Shown here: positions 1 to 9,900 of the stretch, in pieces
Layout of the letters: every line of letters starts with the position of its first letter
Position numbering within the stretch: position 1 is the first letter of the stretch
Origin: an uncultured Bacteroidales bacterium
GTDB taxonomy: Bacteria; Bacteroidota; Bacteroidia; Bacteroidales; UBA4417
Assembly: GCA_903887815.1 (NCBI GenBank)
Contig: CAISRK010000083.1
Location: 1 to 35,194 of the forward strand
Direction: 5' to 3'
DNA: 35,194 nucleotides
The notes under the pieces: generated by a model
What the model saw: the letters and a program-made list of their open reading frames with translations, nothing else
Databases searched by the model: none
What the model was told of the DNA's origin: nothing
Position numbers and translations under genes: made by a program

Positions 1-622
1 GGCTATGGGCATGGTAAACCATGTAACCTTCGGTAGTTCCGAAACTCTCTTCCACAACTTTGCATACCTCCTCTCCTACTTCGTAGCAGCACGGGCCGAT
101 TGACGGACCAACGCCGGCAATAATATCAGCCGGGTTACAGCCGAAATGATCCGCCATTTTACGAACGGTGCTGGCAGCAATATGCTGAACGGTTCCCCGC
201 CAGCCTGCATGTATAACTGCAATCACATTCTTCACCGGGTCGTACAAAAGCAAGGGGACACAATCGGCTACCATAACCATCAGACAGATACCCGCCAGGT
301 TTGTGATGGTTGCATCGGTGCGCGGATTATGGAGCAGGGCACCACTTTCGATTGCAGCCTGGTCGATTATTTTTACATCGCCGCTGTGAACCTGGCTGGC
401 ATATAAAAAATTACCGGCAGCTATGCCGGTTTCGCTGGCCAGCAAATGCCTGTTGGCAACAACATGTTCGGGTATATCGGCCGTGTGAAGCCCCAGGTTC
501 AGGCTGTCGTATGGATGCAGGCTGCTGCCTCCGAAGCGTGTAGTAACAAAATGAAGCAGGCCCGGAACCCTTGCCAGGTTTTCAAACTCATAAAGATGTA
601 CTCGGCCTTCTCTGCTTTTCAT
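1..622 (-). CDS. pgeF: Polyphenol oxidase / laccase-domain purine nucleoside phosphorylase family (PgeF/YfiH), C-terminus beyond the window edge
   Basis: Manual reverse-strand translation from ATG at 622: MKSREGRVHLYEFENLARVPGLLHFVTTRFGGSSLHPYDSLNLGLHT...VADCVPLLLYDPVKNVIAVIHAGWRGTVQHIAASTVRKM...GPSIGPCCYEVGEEV. VADCxPLLLYD, HAGWRGT and GPxIGPCCYEV are family signatures. Open to the edge, so absent from the supplied ORF list. Confidence 0.93.
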   Translation of the reverse strand, partial: MKSREGRVHLYEFENLARVPGLLHFVTTRFGGSSLHPYDSLNLGLHTADIPEHVVANRHLLASETGIAAGNFLYASQVHSGDVKIIDQAAIESGALLHNPRTDATITNLAGICLMVMVADCVPLLLYDPVKNVIAVIHAGWRGTVQHIAASTVRKMADHFGCNPADIIAGVGPSIGPCCYEVGEEVCKVVEESFGTTEGYMVYHAHS

Positions 623-642
623 TACCCGGAGTAACTAAATAT

Positions 643-650
643 CAAAAGTA
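643..650 (-). promoter_or_regulatory. Candidate Bacteroidota -7 box (TACTTTTG) upstream of pgeF
   Basis: CAAAAGTA on + equals TACTTTTG on -, matching TAnnTTTG, about 21 nt upstream of the ATG at 622. Confidence 0.4.
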
Positions 651-762
651 TTAAAATTGAAGCTTACCCGGATGATTTCTTTTATACGTTGTTTCCGGCC
701 GAAGATGCAAGACGTTAATTAACAAGGTTTAACATTAATTAACTGCCGGCACGAATATTCCA

Positions 763-770
763 TAGCTTTG
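763..770 (+). promoter_or_regulatory. Candidate -7 box (TAGCTTTG) for the 824-1702 gene
   Basis: TAnnTTTG match 54 nt upstream of the ATG at 824; no clear -33 element. Confidence 0.35.
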
Positions 771-823
771 TCACTTATTTTTGAATCGAAATTCTACGAA
801 TCCTAACCCCAAATAACCATTCT

Positions 824-1702
824 ATGAAAACCGGAACCAAAATTAATTTCCTTATGCTTTCACTGGCCCTGGCCGGGTTCATGCTCCTGTCACAGGGCAG
901 TTTTGCCCAGCTGAAACCAGGCGGAAAGGGCGAAGGCAAGAAGACTGTTACTGTTCGCATTACCACCGAAACCGACGGTAAAGTGGTTAAGATCGATACA
1001 ACTTTTGTTACCGAAGGCAACTTTGATGAAGATGCTTTCCTGACCGAAAAAAAGGTATTAAAAGAGGCTCAGGAACAGGGCACCGCAACCGAAAAGCAGG
1101 TTATAATCCGCCGTTCCGGGCCCAAAGAGGTCACCTACACCGATTCGGACGGAAATTCGCCTGATACAATTATTATCAACGACGGACGCATAATTATCTT
1201 TAATGATAAAAACGAAAGGCCTGATATGCAGATTCGCACGCCTCATACCGGGATGCCCAATGAATTTAATATGGCTTATGGATTCCCTCCTATGCAAGGT
1301 CCGGGGTTCGAACATATGATGCAGGGAATGATGCGCTCGATGGGGCTTGATAATATGATGCCCTTCGGCGAACTGGATAATATCGTGGTTAAAAAGAAAC
1401 ACAATGGCAAGAAAGTAATTATTTCGTTCAAGGACTGCGACAAAGCTTGTTGCGGACACAAATGCGGCGATAACAGGCAGGAAAAAGTGCTTATATACAA
1501 AAACGATGAACAGGGTATGGCGCCTCAGAATGAGGAAAGATATGTGATTGATGGCGACAATGGCGAAAAAATCATTATCCTCAAAAATGTGGAAACCAAT
1601 GGCAACGAAAAAACTGTTACTATCAAAGCCGATGTTGATAAATCAGCTCCGGAAAAACAGGAGAAAAAGGTGATCATCATAAAAAAGGAAGACATCAAAT
1701 AG
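824..1702 (+). CDS. Secreted, highly charged hypothetical protein
   Basis: 292 aa ORF with clear signal peptide (MKTGTKINFLMLSLALAGFMLLSQGSFAQ), Lys/Glu-rich and Met-rich segments, one Cys cluster (DCDKACCGHKCGD). Confidence 0.85.
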   Translation: MKTGTKINFLMLSLALAGFMLLSQGSFAQLKPGGKGEGKKTVTVRITTETDGKVVKIDTTFVTEGNFDEDAFLTEKKVLKEAQEQGTATEKQVIIRRSGPKEVTYTDSDGNSPDTIIINDGRIIIFNDKNERPDMQIRTPHTGMPNEFNMAYGFPPMQGPGFEHMMQGMMRSMGLDNMMPFGELDNIVVKKKHNGKKVIISFKDCDKACCGHKCGDNRQEKVLIYKNDEQGMAPQNEERYVIDGDNGEKIIILKNVETNGNEKTVTIKADVDKSAPEKQEKKVIIIKKEDIK

Positions 1703-1726
1703 GGATACTTTAAACCATCCGCATGG

Positions 1727-1762
1727 AAAAAGCCCGTGACCACTGGTGGTCCCGGGCTTTTA
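1727..1762. terminator. Intrinsic, probably bidirectional terminator
   Basis: AAAAGCCCGtGACCA-ctg..TGGTCcCGGGCTTTT: GC-rich imperfect stem flanked by A-run and T-run, just after the stop at 1702. Confidence 0.75.
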
Positions 1763-1972
1763 ATTTGAGCTGATTATCAATTGTTTTACCCGTTCCGGCT
1801 CAATGAAAACCTTCGTTACCGGATGTATTCCCTGGCTATTCTTTTTTTTAGAGACTAATAATTCGACCCTGATTTCAAATAAATCAGGATTCGTTACCGG
1901 CGAAAGATCCAAATAATAATTGACGGTATACCCCGAAATAATGTTCAGCTTTATTTCACTTGTAATGGCCAT
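1760..1972 (-). CDS. Small hypothetical protein (70 aa)
   Basis: Only sizeable ORF between 1702 and the kinase gene; plausible composition (MAITSEIKLNIISGYTVNYYLDLSPVTNPDLFEIRVELLVSKKK...); its stop abuts the terminator hairpin. No recognised family. Confidence 0.45.
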   Translation of the reverse strand: MAITSEIKLNIISGYTVNYYLDLSPVTNPDLFEIRVELLVSKKKNSQGIHPVTKVFIEPERVKQLIISSN

Positions 1973-2003
1973 GCCGAAAAAGAATATTTATCAATCTTTT
2001 AAC

Positions 2004-2011
2004 TATATTTG
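2004..2011 (+). promoter_or_regulatory. Candidate -7 box (TATATTTG) for the PAS hybrid kinase
   Basis: TATATTTG matches TAnnTTTG; about 170 nt upstream of the probable ATG at 2179. Confidence 0.35.
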
Positions 2012-2112
2012 TAGTATCATTCTTTTCACCTTCTGACGATTCAAATTCTCATCCATCGCGTCCGATTTTTTTGATTTCCTTTTTATAGAATATCTTATTT
2101 ACCACTAAAATC

Positions 2113-5100
2113 GTGCTTAAGCACTTTAATAGTATTGCGCTTACTTATCTGATAAGTTCAAAACATAATCTCTATTCAATGATTAAGAAAGGTAATGGGC
2201 TTAAAAATAGTTCGATTGTACGGGCGGAGGCTGAACAACTTTGGTCGCAGCGGCAATTGCAAACTGCGGCACCTGTCACTGAAAGGGAGGCGCTCCGTCT
2301 TTTCCACGAGTTGGAGTTACACCAGATTGAACTTGAATTGATTGTTGAAGAGCTTAAAACCCAAAATAAAGAGCAAAAGGTGCGTGTTGAGGAATTAATG
2401 CAGGCCAATTTAGAAAAGGAAAACCAGGTGAATTTATTAAAAGAGGCAAACGAAAGATTCCTGCTAATTACCAGGCAGGTTCCCGGAGTTGTGTATCAAT
2501 ACCGGCTAAGGCCCGACGGCACCTCCTGTTTTCCTTATGCGAGTGAGGCGATCAACCGGATTTACCGTGTGTCCCCCGAAGAAGTTCGCGAAGACGCGTT
2601 AAAGGTCTTTATTAATCTACACCCGGATGATCTTGAGGGTGTTGCTTCTTCAATACAGGAGTCAGCAAAAAACTTAACCCCCTGGCAGCATGAATACCGG
2701 GTTAAATTTGACGATGGTTCAATCAACTGTTTGTATGGTGATGCACGGCCTCAGCTTGAAGCAGATGGATCCATCTTATGGCACGGCTTTATCACCGATA
2801 TTACACAACGGAAGAAAACGGAGGAAGCGCTCAGGCAGAGTGAAGAACGTTACCGGACCTTAGTGGAGCGTTCACCCATTGCGAATGTAGTACACCGTGA
2901 TGGGACTGTTATTTTTGTTAACACAGCGACCATCCGGATGTTCGGAGTAACAACTGCTAATCAGCTCCTGGGCACATCGATCTATGAGTGGACACCTCCC
3001 GATTTTCATCAGCTTGTCGCCAAGCGCACAAAAGAAGTGATGCAAAGTGGTGAGAGCAATCGGCCTATCGCGATTCCATTTGTACGACCTGACGGGAAAG
3101 CAGGTTATGCGGAGATCCAGAGTACGTCAATTATTTTCAATGGATTTCCGGCTGTTCATATGGCGATGAACGATATTTCGGAGAGGAAGGATGCAGAGAG
3201 AAAACTGCTTGAGAGTACGCACCATTACCAGACTCTTGTGAATTCTGCCAGCATTGGTATTATTGTGGTTCAGGATGAAAGACTGAAATTCACAAATCCG
3301 AAGTTTGTTGAATTGTCGGGATACTCCGAAACGGAACTCCTTTCAATGCCTATTATGGAGTTAGTACATAAAGATTATAAACAATCAATATTAAACACGT
3401 ACCTCAAATATTTGACGAGTGAGCCGATTGGTTATAGTTTCAGGTTCCGGATGTTGAAACGGGATTTGAGCATCAGATGGATCGAACTGTATTCAATTAA
3501 AATTGATTGGCAGGGAGAACCTGCGACTTTAAACTTTATTACCGACATTCATGAACGTATTCTTTCCGAATATCAAGTAAGTCACCTGGTGGATCGTTTT
3601 ACTCTGGCCGTCAGGGCGGGGGATATAGGAATTTGGGAATTAGATATTGTAAAGAATCTGTTGGTATGGGATGATAAAATGTTTGATCTTTACGGGATCG
3701 AAAAGGACAGGTTTGGTGGTGCCTTCGAATCCTGGCTCTCAGCCGTTCATCCTGAAGATGCCTCCAGAGCAGAGAATGCCATCCAAAAGGCGTCAACCGG
3801 CGAAAAAGAGTATGATATCGAATTCAGGGTAATATGGCCTGATGGCTCCATTCACCATATCAAAGCACTGGGACAGGTTCAGCACGATGAATCCGGGAAA
3901 GCATTGCATATGTATGGGACCAATTATGATATCACCCAACAAAAGGAAATAGAACAATCATTGATCCTGGCCCTGAAGAATGCGGAGGCCGCAAATAAAT
4001 CAAAATCGGAATTCCTGGCCAATATCAGCCACGAATTTCGTACACCACTCAGCGGGGTTATTGGCTTTACCGATCTGCTGCTTAATACATCATTGGATTA
4101 TATCCAGGAACAATATGCCCGTGCTGCAAACAGATCGGGTCAATCCTTATTGGAAATCATCAACAGCATTCTCTACTATATTAAACTTGAAAGCGGAACG
4201 ACCGTAATTGAAGCTGTACAGACTGATATTGTTGAGCTTGTTGAAAAGAAGTTTGATCGCTTTAAACAAAATGCGAATCTGGAAAACATGAACCTGATCC
4301 TTACCATACAAAAGGACATACCCCGCTATGTTTATATCGATCCGGAAAAAGTCAGGCAGATTTTAGCAAACCTTCTGGCTAATGCTTTAAAATTTACTTC
4401 TTCGGGTGAAGTGGAGCTCAAATTATCGTTTACAGAACTGGATGGCATCAGTGGCGAGCTTCATTTTTCAATCCGTGATACCGGCATCGGGATCAGTGCT
4501 GAGCAGCAAAAAGAACTTTTCAATGTATTTTCACAGGCCGACAATTCAACAACGCGTAAATTCGGCGGGATTGGTCTTGGCCTGAGTGTTTCTGTTCTAC
4601 TGGCGAGGCTTATGGGGAGTGAGATTAAACTTAGCAGCGAGATTGACAAAGGATCCGTTTTCTCTTTTACAGTTACGGTAAATTATAATGCTGAAAGGGA
4701 AATGACCGGTAATAAACCGGCATCCGTAAAACGGGTGCTGATGATTGATGACAATACAATACGTCGGCAGGCCGTCAGTAAGTTGGTTAATGATTGGGGC
4801 ATTGAGTTTGCCGGTGTTGATGACTGGCTCTCAGCTGTTAGTCTGCTCGAAACAGCAAATCCATTCGATGCAATCCTCGTCGAATACAAATTGCAGAATC
4901 TTAACGGAAAAGATACCATACGCATGATCTGGAAAAACCTAAGTTTTACAATTAAAGAACTCCCTTTTATCCTGCTTTGCAGCCCGGCTGATAAATTGGA
5001 AATCAGGAAACCACCTAATAATTTTGGACTGCCCGTAAATCTCTGTGAACGGGAAAATCCGAAAGAGCTTTTCCGGTGCCTGGACAGCCTGAACCTGGAA

Positions 5101-5553
5101 CCAGCCCTGCCCTATGAACCCGAAGGTTTTCGCGAAAGCGAAAATCTGGCGATAACGAATGTGGTATCGCCTGTAATCCTGGTAGCTGAAGACGTATACA
5201 TGAACATGCTACTGATTACCAGCGTATTAAAAATGAATATTCCCGGGGTTGTCATCCTGATGGCTGAAAATGGGCGGGAAGCCTATGAATCGGCAATCCT
5301 CAATAAACCGGATCTGATCCTCATGGACATTCAGATGCCTGAATGGTCGGGGATTGAGGCAACAGTTGAGATCAGGAATTGGGAAAAACTGAATGGAGGC
5401 CATATACCGATTGTTGCGTTAACTGCAGGTTTCGACAGGCAGTCGTGCATGGTAGCCGGCATGGATGAATTTATGTTCAAACCATTTAACCAGGATAAGC
5501 TTAATGGCTTGCTCTCGAAGTACCTGAAAAGGTTTTTACCTGCTAATAAGTAA
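2113..5553 (+). CDS. Multi-PAS hybrid histidine kinase: PAS repeats - HisKA - HATPase_c - pseudo-receiver - receiver (likely start ATG at 2179)
   Basis: Several PAS/PAC segments (e.g. SEERYRTLVERSPIANVVHRDG; MAMNDISERKDAE), HisKA SEFLANISHEFRTPLSGVIGF, ATPase boxes (LANALKFTSSG, RDTGIGIS, GGIGLGLSVS), C-terminal receiver with DLILMDIQMPEWSG and FKPF. Confidence 0.95.
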   Translation: MLKHFNSIALTYLISSKHNLYSMIKKGNGLKNSSIVRAEAEQLWSQRQLQTAAPVTEREALRLFHELELHQIELELIVEELKTQNKEQKVRVEELMQANLEKENQVNLLKEANERFLLITRQVPGVVYQYRLRPDGTSCFPYASEAINRIYRVSPEEVREDALKVFINLHPDDLEGVASSIQESAKNLTPWQHEYRVKFDDGSINCLYGDARPQLEADGSILWHGFITDITQRKKTEEALRQSEERYRTLVERSPIANVVHRDGTVIFVNTATIRMFGVTTANQLLGTSIYEWTPPDFHQLVAKRTKEVMQSGESNRPIAIPFVRPDGKAGYAEIQSTSIIFNGFPAVHMAMNDISERKDAERKLLESTHHYQTLVNSASIGIIVVQDERLKFTNPKFVELSGYSETELLSMPIMELVHKDYKQSILNTYLKYLTSEPIGYSFRFRMLKRDLSIRWIELYSIKIDWQGEPATLNFITDIHERILSEYQVSHLVDRFTLAVRAGDIGIWELDIVKNLLVWDDKMFDLYGIEKDRFGGAFESWLSAVHPEDASRAENAIQKASTGEKEYDIEFRVIWPDGSIHHIKALGQVQHDESGKALHMYGTNYDITQQKEIEQSLILALKNAEAANKSKSEFLANISHEFRTPLSGVIGFTDLLLNTSLDYIQEQYARAANRSGQSLLEIINSILYYIKLESGTTVIEAVQTDIVELVEKKFDRFKQNANLENMNLILTIQKDIPRYVYIDPEKVRQILANLLANALKFTSSGEVELKLSFTELDGISGELHFSIRDTGIGISAEQQKELFNVFSQADNSTTRKFGGIGLGLSVSVLLARLMGSEIKLSSEIDKGSVFSFTVTVNYNAEREMTGNKPASVKRVLMIDDNTIRRQAVSKLVNDWGIEFAGVDDWLSAVSLLETANPFDAILVEYKLQNLNGKDTIRMIWKNLSFTIKELPFILLCSPADKLEIRKPPNNFGLPVNLCERENPKELFRCLDSLNLEPALPYEPEGFRESENLAITNVVSPVILVAEDVYMNMLLITSVLKMNIPGVVILMAENGREAYESAILNKPDLILMDIQMPEWSGIEATVEIRNWEKLNGGHIPIVALTAGFDRQSCMVAGMDEFMFKPFNQDKLNGLLSKYLKRFLPANK

Positions 5554-5608
5554 GTTTATACCCTCAAGTTCCGAAAAATGGATTGGCCATTCGTTGTTTA
5601 AGTAAGGC

Positions 5609-5645
5609 AAAAAGCCCGGAACCACTGCTGGTTCCGGGCATTTTG
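5609..5645. terminator. Intrinsic bidirectional terminator between convergent genes
   Basis: Perfect 11-bp stem GCCCGGAACCA-ctgc-TGGTTCCGGGC, preceded by AAAAA and followed by ATTTTG; lies between the 5553 (+) and 5665 (-) gene ends. Confidence 0.85.
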
Positions 5646-5664
5646 ATTGAAGTCAGTCACGGTA

Positions 5665-6774
5665 TTATTTCCCTAAGACTTCTTCAAGTTTTTTCATAAG
5701 ATCTTTACCACGGAGACTGCTTTCTATAATTTTTCCTTCTTTGTCGATCAGGAAGTTTGCAGGAATCGAACGTACTCCGTAAAGTTTTGCAGCAGCATTA
5801 TCCCAACGGACCAGGTCGCTTACATGAGTCCATGTGAGACCATCCTTGGCAACAGCAGCTTCCCATTTCGCTTTGTCATCATCGAGCGATACGCCAAGAA
5901 CCGTAAATCCTTTGCTGTTAAATTTCTTGTAAGCAGCTACCACGTTCGGATTCTCAGCCCTGCACGGACCACACCACGATGCCCAGAAATCGACCAGTAC
6001 AATTCTTCCTCTAAAACTGCTTAGTGCAATAGGTTTCCCGGTCGAATCATTCATGGTAAAATCAGGAGCCGGCTTACCGGGTTCAACGTTTGCAAGTATT
6101 ACCTCCCGCTCGGCCAGTTTTTTTACATAGGACGAATTGGCAATGGAAGGATCCATAGCCTTATTTATTTGCTGTAAATCGGCAAGGGTAAATGCCCATG
6201 CGTTGCTAAGCACAAGGTATGGGGAAACAACGCTCTTGCCATTTTTCAAAGCGAAATCCTTAATAAATACAGGTAAGGCATTCTGCTCTGCATCAAGGGC
6301 ATCGCTGAAGGTTTTCATTGCAACGGTATCCTTTGTTTCCTTAGCTTTCATATATTTAGCATAGAGCCCATCCATTTTTGCCTCCGAAGCAGTTTCTTCT
6401 TTCTGGTAAACGCCATACAGGTCCTGTGCTGCTGAACCGTTAACTGTCGATTTGTCGAGACTGTCGGCATACGCTTTTATACCAATTGCCGAATTTTCAA
6501 CAAAGAAAGGAAACCTGTCGCCGGCGCCTTTCAGGCTGAAGTAAAACATTTCGGGTAAATCGACCTTCCCTGTGAATGTAAACTTCCCGTCTTTTACTTT
6601 TACTGAATCAACCCCGGTCATTTTACCTTCTGACCGTTTTTCGAGCAGTACCCACCCGGTATCAGCGCCGGTGATGGTGCCGTCAATAGTGTATCCGCCT
6701 GTTTTTTTATTGTTGCACGAAATAACTGTTAATAGAACAGCTACTACTATGCCGCCTGCAAGTAATTTTTTCAT
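5665..6774 (-). CDS. Lipoprotein thiol-disulfide oxidoreductase (DUF4369-like N-terminus + TlpA/AhpC-TSA-like thioredoxin fold)
   Basis: Lipoprotein signal MKKLLAGGIVVAVLLTVISC; WASWCGPCRAENPNVV active site; N-terminal IDGTITGADTGWVLLEKRSEGK...VDSVKVKDGKFTFTG typical of DUF4369. Confidence 0.92.
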   Translation of the reverse strand: MKKLLAGGIVVAVLLTVISCNNKKTGGYTIDGTITGADTGWVLLEKRSEGKMTGVDSVKVKDGKFTFTGKVDLPEMFYFSLKGAGDRFPFFVENSAIGIKAYADSLDKSTVNGSAAQDLYGVYQKEETASEAKMDGLYAKYMKAKETKDTVAMKTFSDALDAEQNALPVFIKDFALKNGKSVVSPYLVLSNAWAFTLADLQQINKAMDPSIANSSYVKKLAEREVILANVEPGKPAPDFTMNDSTGKPIALSSFRGRIVLVDFWASWCGPCRAENPNVVAAYKKFNSKGFTVLGVSLDDDKAKWEAAVAKDGLTWTHVSDLVRWDNAAAKLYGVRSIPANFLIDKEGKIIESSLRGKDLMKKLEEVLGK

Positions 6775-6799
6775 AATTATATTTAGAATTAATTTGATG

Positions 6800-6807
6800 C
6801 AAAAGTA
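6800..6807 (-). promoter_or_regulatory. Candidate -7 box (TACTTTTG) for the thioredoxin gene
   Basis: CAAAAGTA on +, 26 nt upstream of the ATG at 6774. Confidence 0.45.
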
Positions 6808-6912
6808 TATTTTTTGGTTTTACCAACACAGAAAAGATTCTCTAATCATCACCGGAAAATAACGGGAAACAAATTAAATGTCGATCATATATATAAAACC
6901 AGATATTAATAC

Positions 6913-6920
6913 TAAATTTG
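6913..6920 (+). promoter_or_regulatory. Candidate -7 box (TAAATTTG) for the Reg_prop hybrid kinase
   Basis: TAnnTTTG match; about 177 nt upstream of ATG 7097. Confidence 0.3.
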
Positions 6921-6988
6921 TGTAATCACATCCTGGTTATCGAATCAAACAAATCAATCAGGTATGTAGTTTACTGCCTTTACGCACC

Positions 6989-9900
6989 GTGAATAGTTCG
7001 TTTACGTTTCAATTTTTACCGGGTGGAAGTAGAACAATTTGTTTCCATTCAAAATCGGATGATTTCATATTTATTGATTCATTAAAAAAACGCCCTATGA
7101 AACCACTCGTTATCTTATTCGGCTTTTCAATTGTAGTCAGTTCATGTACGCAGGTAAAAAAAGGCCAGCCGGAAACGGTTTGTATAAAGGATGCAAGCGG
7201 CAGTGTTGTGTGCACCGACAGTGCCGGTGCTGCCCAGCTTACTCCTAATCCGGTTATAATCCCTGATTCTGTTATCGAATACCCTGATACAGCACAAGTT
7301 GAATTGTCTTTAAAAATGAAAGATATTCCGTTAAAAAAAATCAGCGAAACGCAATCGCCGGGCAAACGGTTTCTGAATGATGTAAAAACAACTATCAAAA
7401 CAGGCGTAAAAGGGAAGGAAATTAAAGGAGCAAAGAGCCCGGTATTTACCGAAGCCAAGCCAAACATAAAACCTGCCGGGTACCCCACGTTTAAAAAAGT
7501 AGCTCCTTTAAAGCTTTCCGAATCCGGCACCTATGATATTCAGCACATCGATGAGCGGGCCCAGGATATTTGCTGGGCCAAGGATGGGTCGGCTTGGATT
7601 GCCAGCGGTCTTGAAATTTCGCACATCAATGGCGACTATATGGAATCGTATAGTGCAGCTCAGGGAGCATTAAAATCGGCCACAAATGTTGAAATTGACA
7701 ACCTCGGAAATGTTTGGTCGGCATACGATGGGGCATCTTATTTTGATGGCAGGTATTTCTATTCATTTTCGAAGAAGGAAGGGTTTACCAACCATGGCGT
7801 TTACACTATATTCAAGGACTCAAAAGGGCAATTGTGGTTCGGGACCCGCGGTGATGGAATATATTGCTACAACGGAAAAGGTTTTTTGCACTATGGAAAG
7901 GACCAAGGGGTAAGGGCAATTGGAGTAGCTTCCATTGAGGAAGATAAAGACGGGAATATGTGGTTTGGCACCGAGGGCGGCGGGTTATTGAAATTCGACG
8001 GGCAAACCTTTGTAAAATACTCTGTCGAAGACGGTTTGCCATCGACTTATGTTTACGCAATTTATGCGGCTCCGGACGGGAAAATATGGTTAGGACATTA
8101 CCTGGCCGGGATAAGCATGTTAAACCACGATACTTTAACCACCTATGATTTTGGAGCACAAATGGGTTCACCTGTATTCAGCCTTATGGGAACAGAAAAG
8201 AATAAGCTCTTAATCGGAACTGTAGGTTCCGGCTTATTCCTTTATGATGGCAATAAGTTCGAAAAAATAGACAAGGAAGCGGGTTTGAGCGAAACAATAA
8301 TTATGAAACTTACACGCGATCCGGACAAAAACGTATGGGCTCTGGGAGCAAGAATGAACCGGTTAAGGCTTGAAGAATTCAATTATATTCCCATTCCCGG
8401 CACACAAGGGGTTTACCCGATCGACAAGGATAAGCGGCTCATTCTTAACCTGGAAAAATATACATACCTCGAAAAGGACAAGGCTGTAACCTATACAGGC
8501 ATTGGTTTTAAAACGAATGGTGTTGCCAGGGATGACCAGGGACGCTTATGGTTCTCCAATTGGTGTGAAGGAATCGGCGTTATTGAACAGGGTAAAATAA
8601 AATCAGTACTTGTCGACGGCAAATCGGGTTGGGGGTGTTTTGGCTATGTAGGAAATGGAGTAGGCGGGGATATCTGGTTTTCATCCTGGACTTATTCATT
8701 GCTACGGCTACAAAAGGATAAATTGATAGGGTATGGGGAAAATCCGGCATTTTCCGATTTAGGCGGAATAAACACGACCTTTTGCGATCCTAAGGGAAAC
8801 ATGTGGATTGGAGCAAGCAATAGTGGCCTGGTGAAATACGACGGAAAGCATTTTTTCAGGTTCCCGGTTTTGGATAGTATCGTAAGGGAAAATGGTGCAA
8901 TTGGAATTAGCGCTATAGCCTCTGATGCAAATGGCACTTTATTCGTTTCATACCTGGGAGCCGGGATTGTAACTTATGATGGGAAGCATTTTAAATTACA
9001 CAATGCAGGAGATCTGAAAATCGGAACCGGGGCCGACATGACTGAAACCGGCCTGCAGGAATTCATGAAAGCTGACCGGAAAGGCCGTATCTGGGCGATC
9101 CTGAATGGGAAATTAACCTGCATTCAAAATGGAAAGCGAACACAAATCGGGCCGGCTGATGGCTTGTTATTTACACCTGTTTCGTATTCGTTCGACGACG
9201 ATGGTACCATGTGGTTCAGTAACGAAGAAATGACCGGTTCGGTAAATGTAGAACACCTGCTCGAAGTAAAAAAACCACCTGTCGTCAGCATAACGAAACT
9301 AAATATCTTCGAACATGAAATTGATTACAGGAGTTTGCAGGATTCGATCCGCAAAAAACGAAACTGGGTCCTTCCTGAGCAAAATATTAACCTCGCGACA
9401 CTTAAATTCGACAGCATACTGAATTTTAAACTTTTACCCCACAATATTACGTTTCCATACGATATTAACCAGCTAACCCTGGTTTACGGAACAGCCGATT
9501 TAAATATACAAGGGAAGGTAAAGTTCAGCTACCGCCTGGCAGGCTATGATAATACCTGGTCGGTTCCTACCGAAGAACGAACTGCAAACTACCGGAAGCT
9601 TTCGTCGGGGGATTATACATTTGAGGTTAAGGCCAGACTGCTGAACGGCGACTTCGGAGAAATAACAAGTTACAGTTTCAGTATAACTCCTCCCTGGTGG
9701 CAGACCTGGTGGGCACGCACATGCTATGGACTTATGGCAGTGCTGCTTATTTTAATATATAACCGTTGGCGTGTTGCAATTTTCAAAAAACGTCAGGAAG
9801 AACTGGAAACAGAGGTTGAGGTTGCCACCTCCGAAATCCGGAAACAGAAAGATGAAGCCGAAACCCAAAGGGCAAAAGCTGAAAAATCAGAGAAGTTCAA

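Noticed and set aside
146-634. Three overlapping plus-strand ORFs at the left edge
   Set aside because: Antisense to the partial pgeF gene, whose reverse-strand translation has clear family motifs.
7009-7530. 173-aa minus-strand ORF in the supplied track
   Set aside because: Antisense to the N-terminus of the well-supported Reg_prop kinase; no domain signature.
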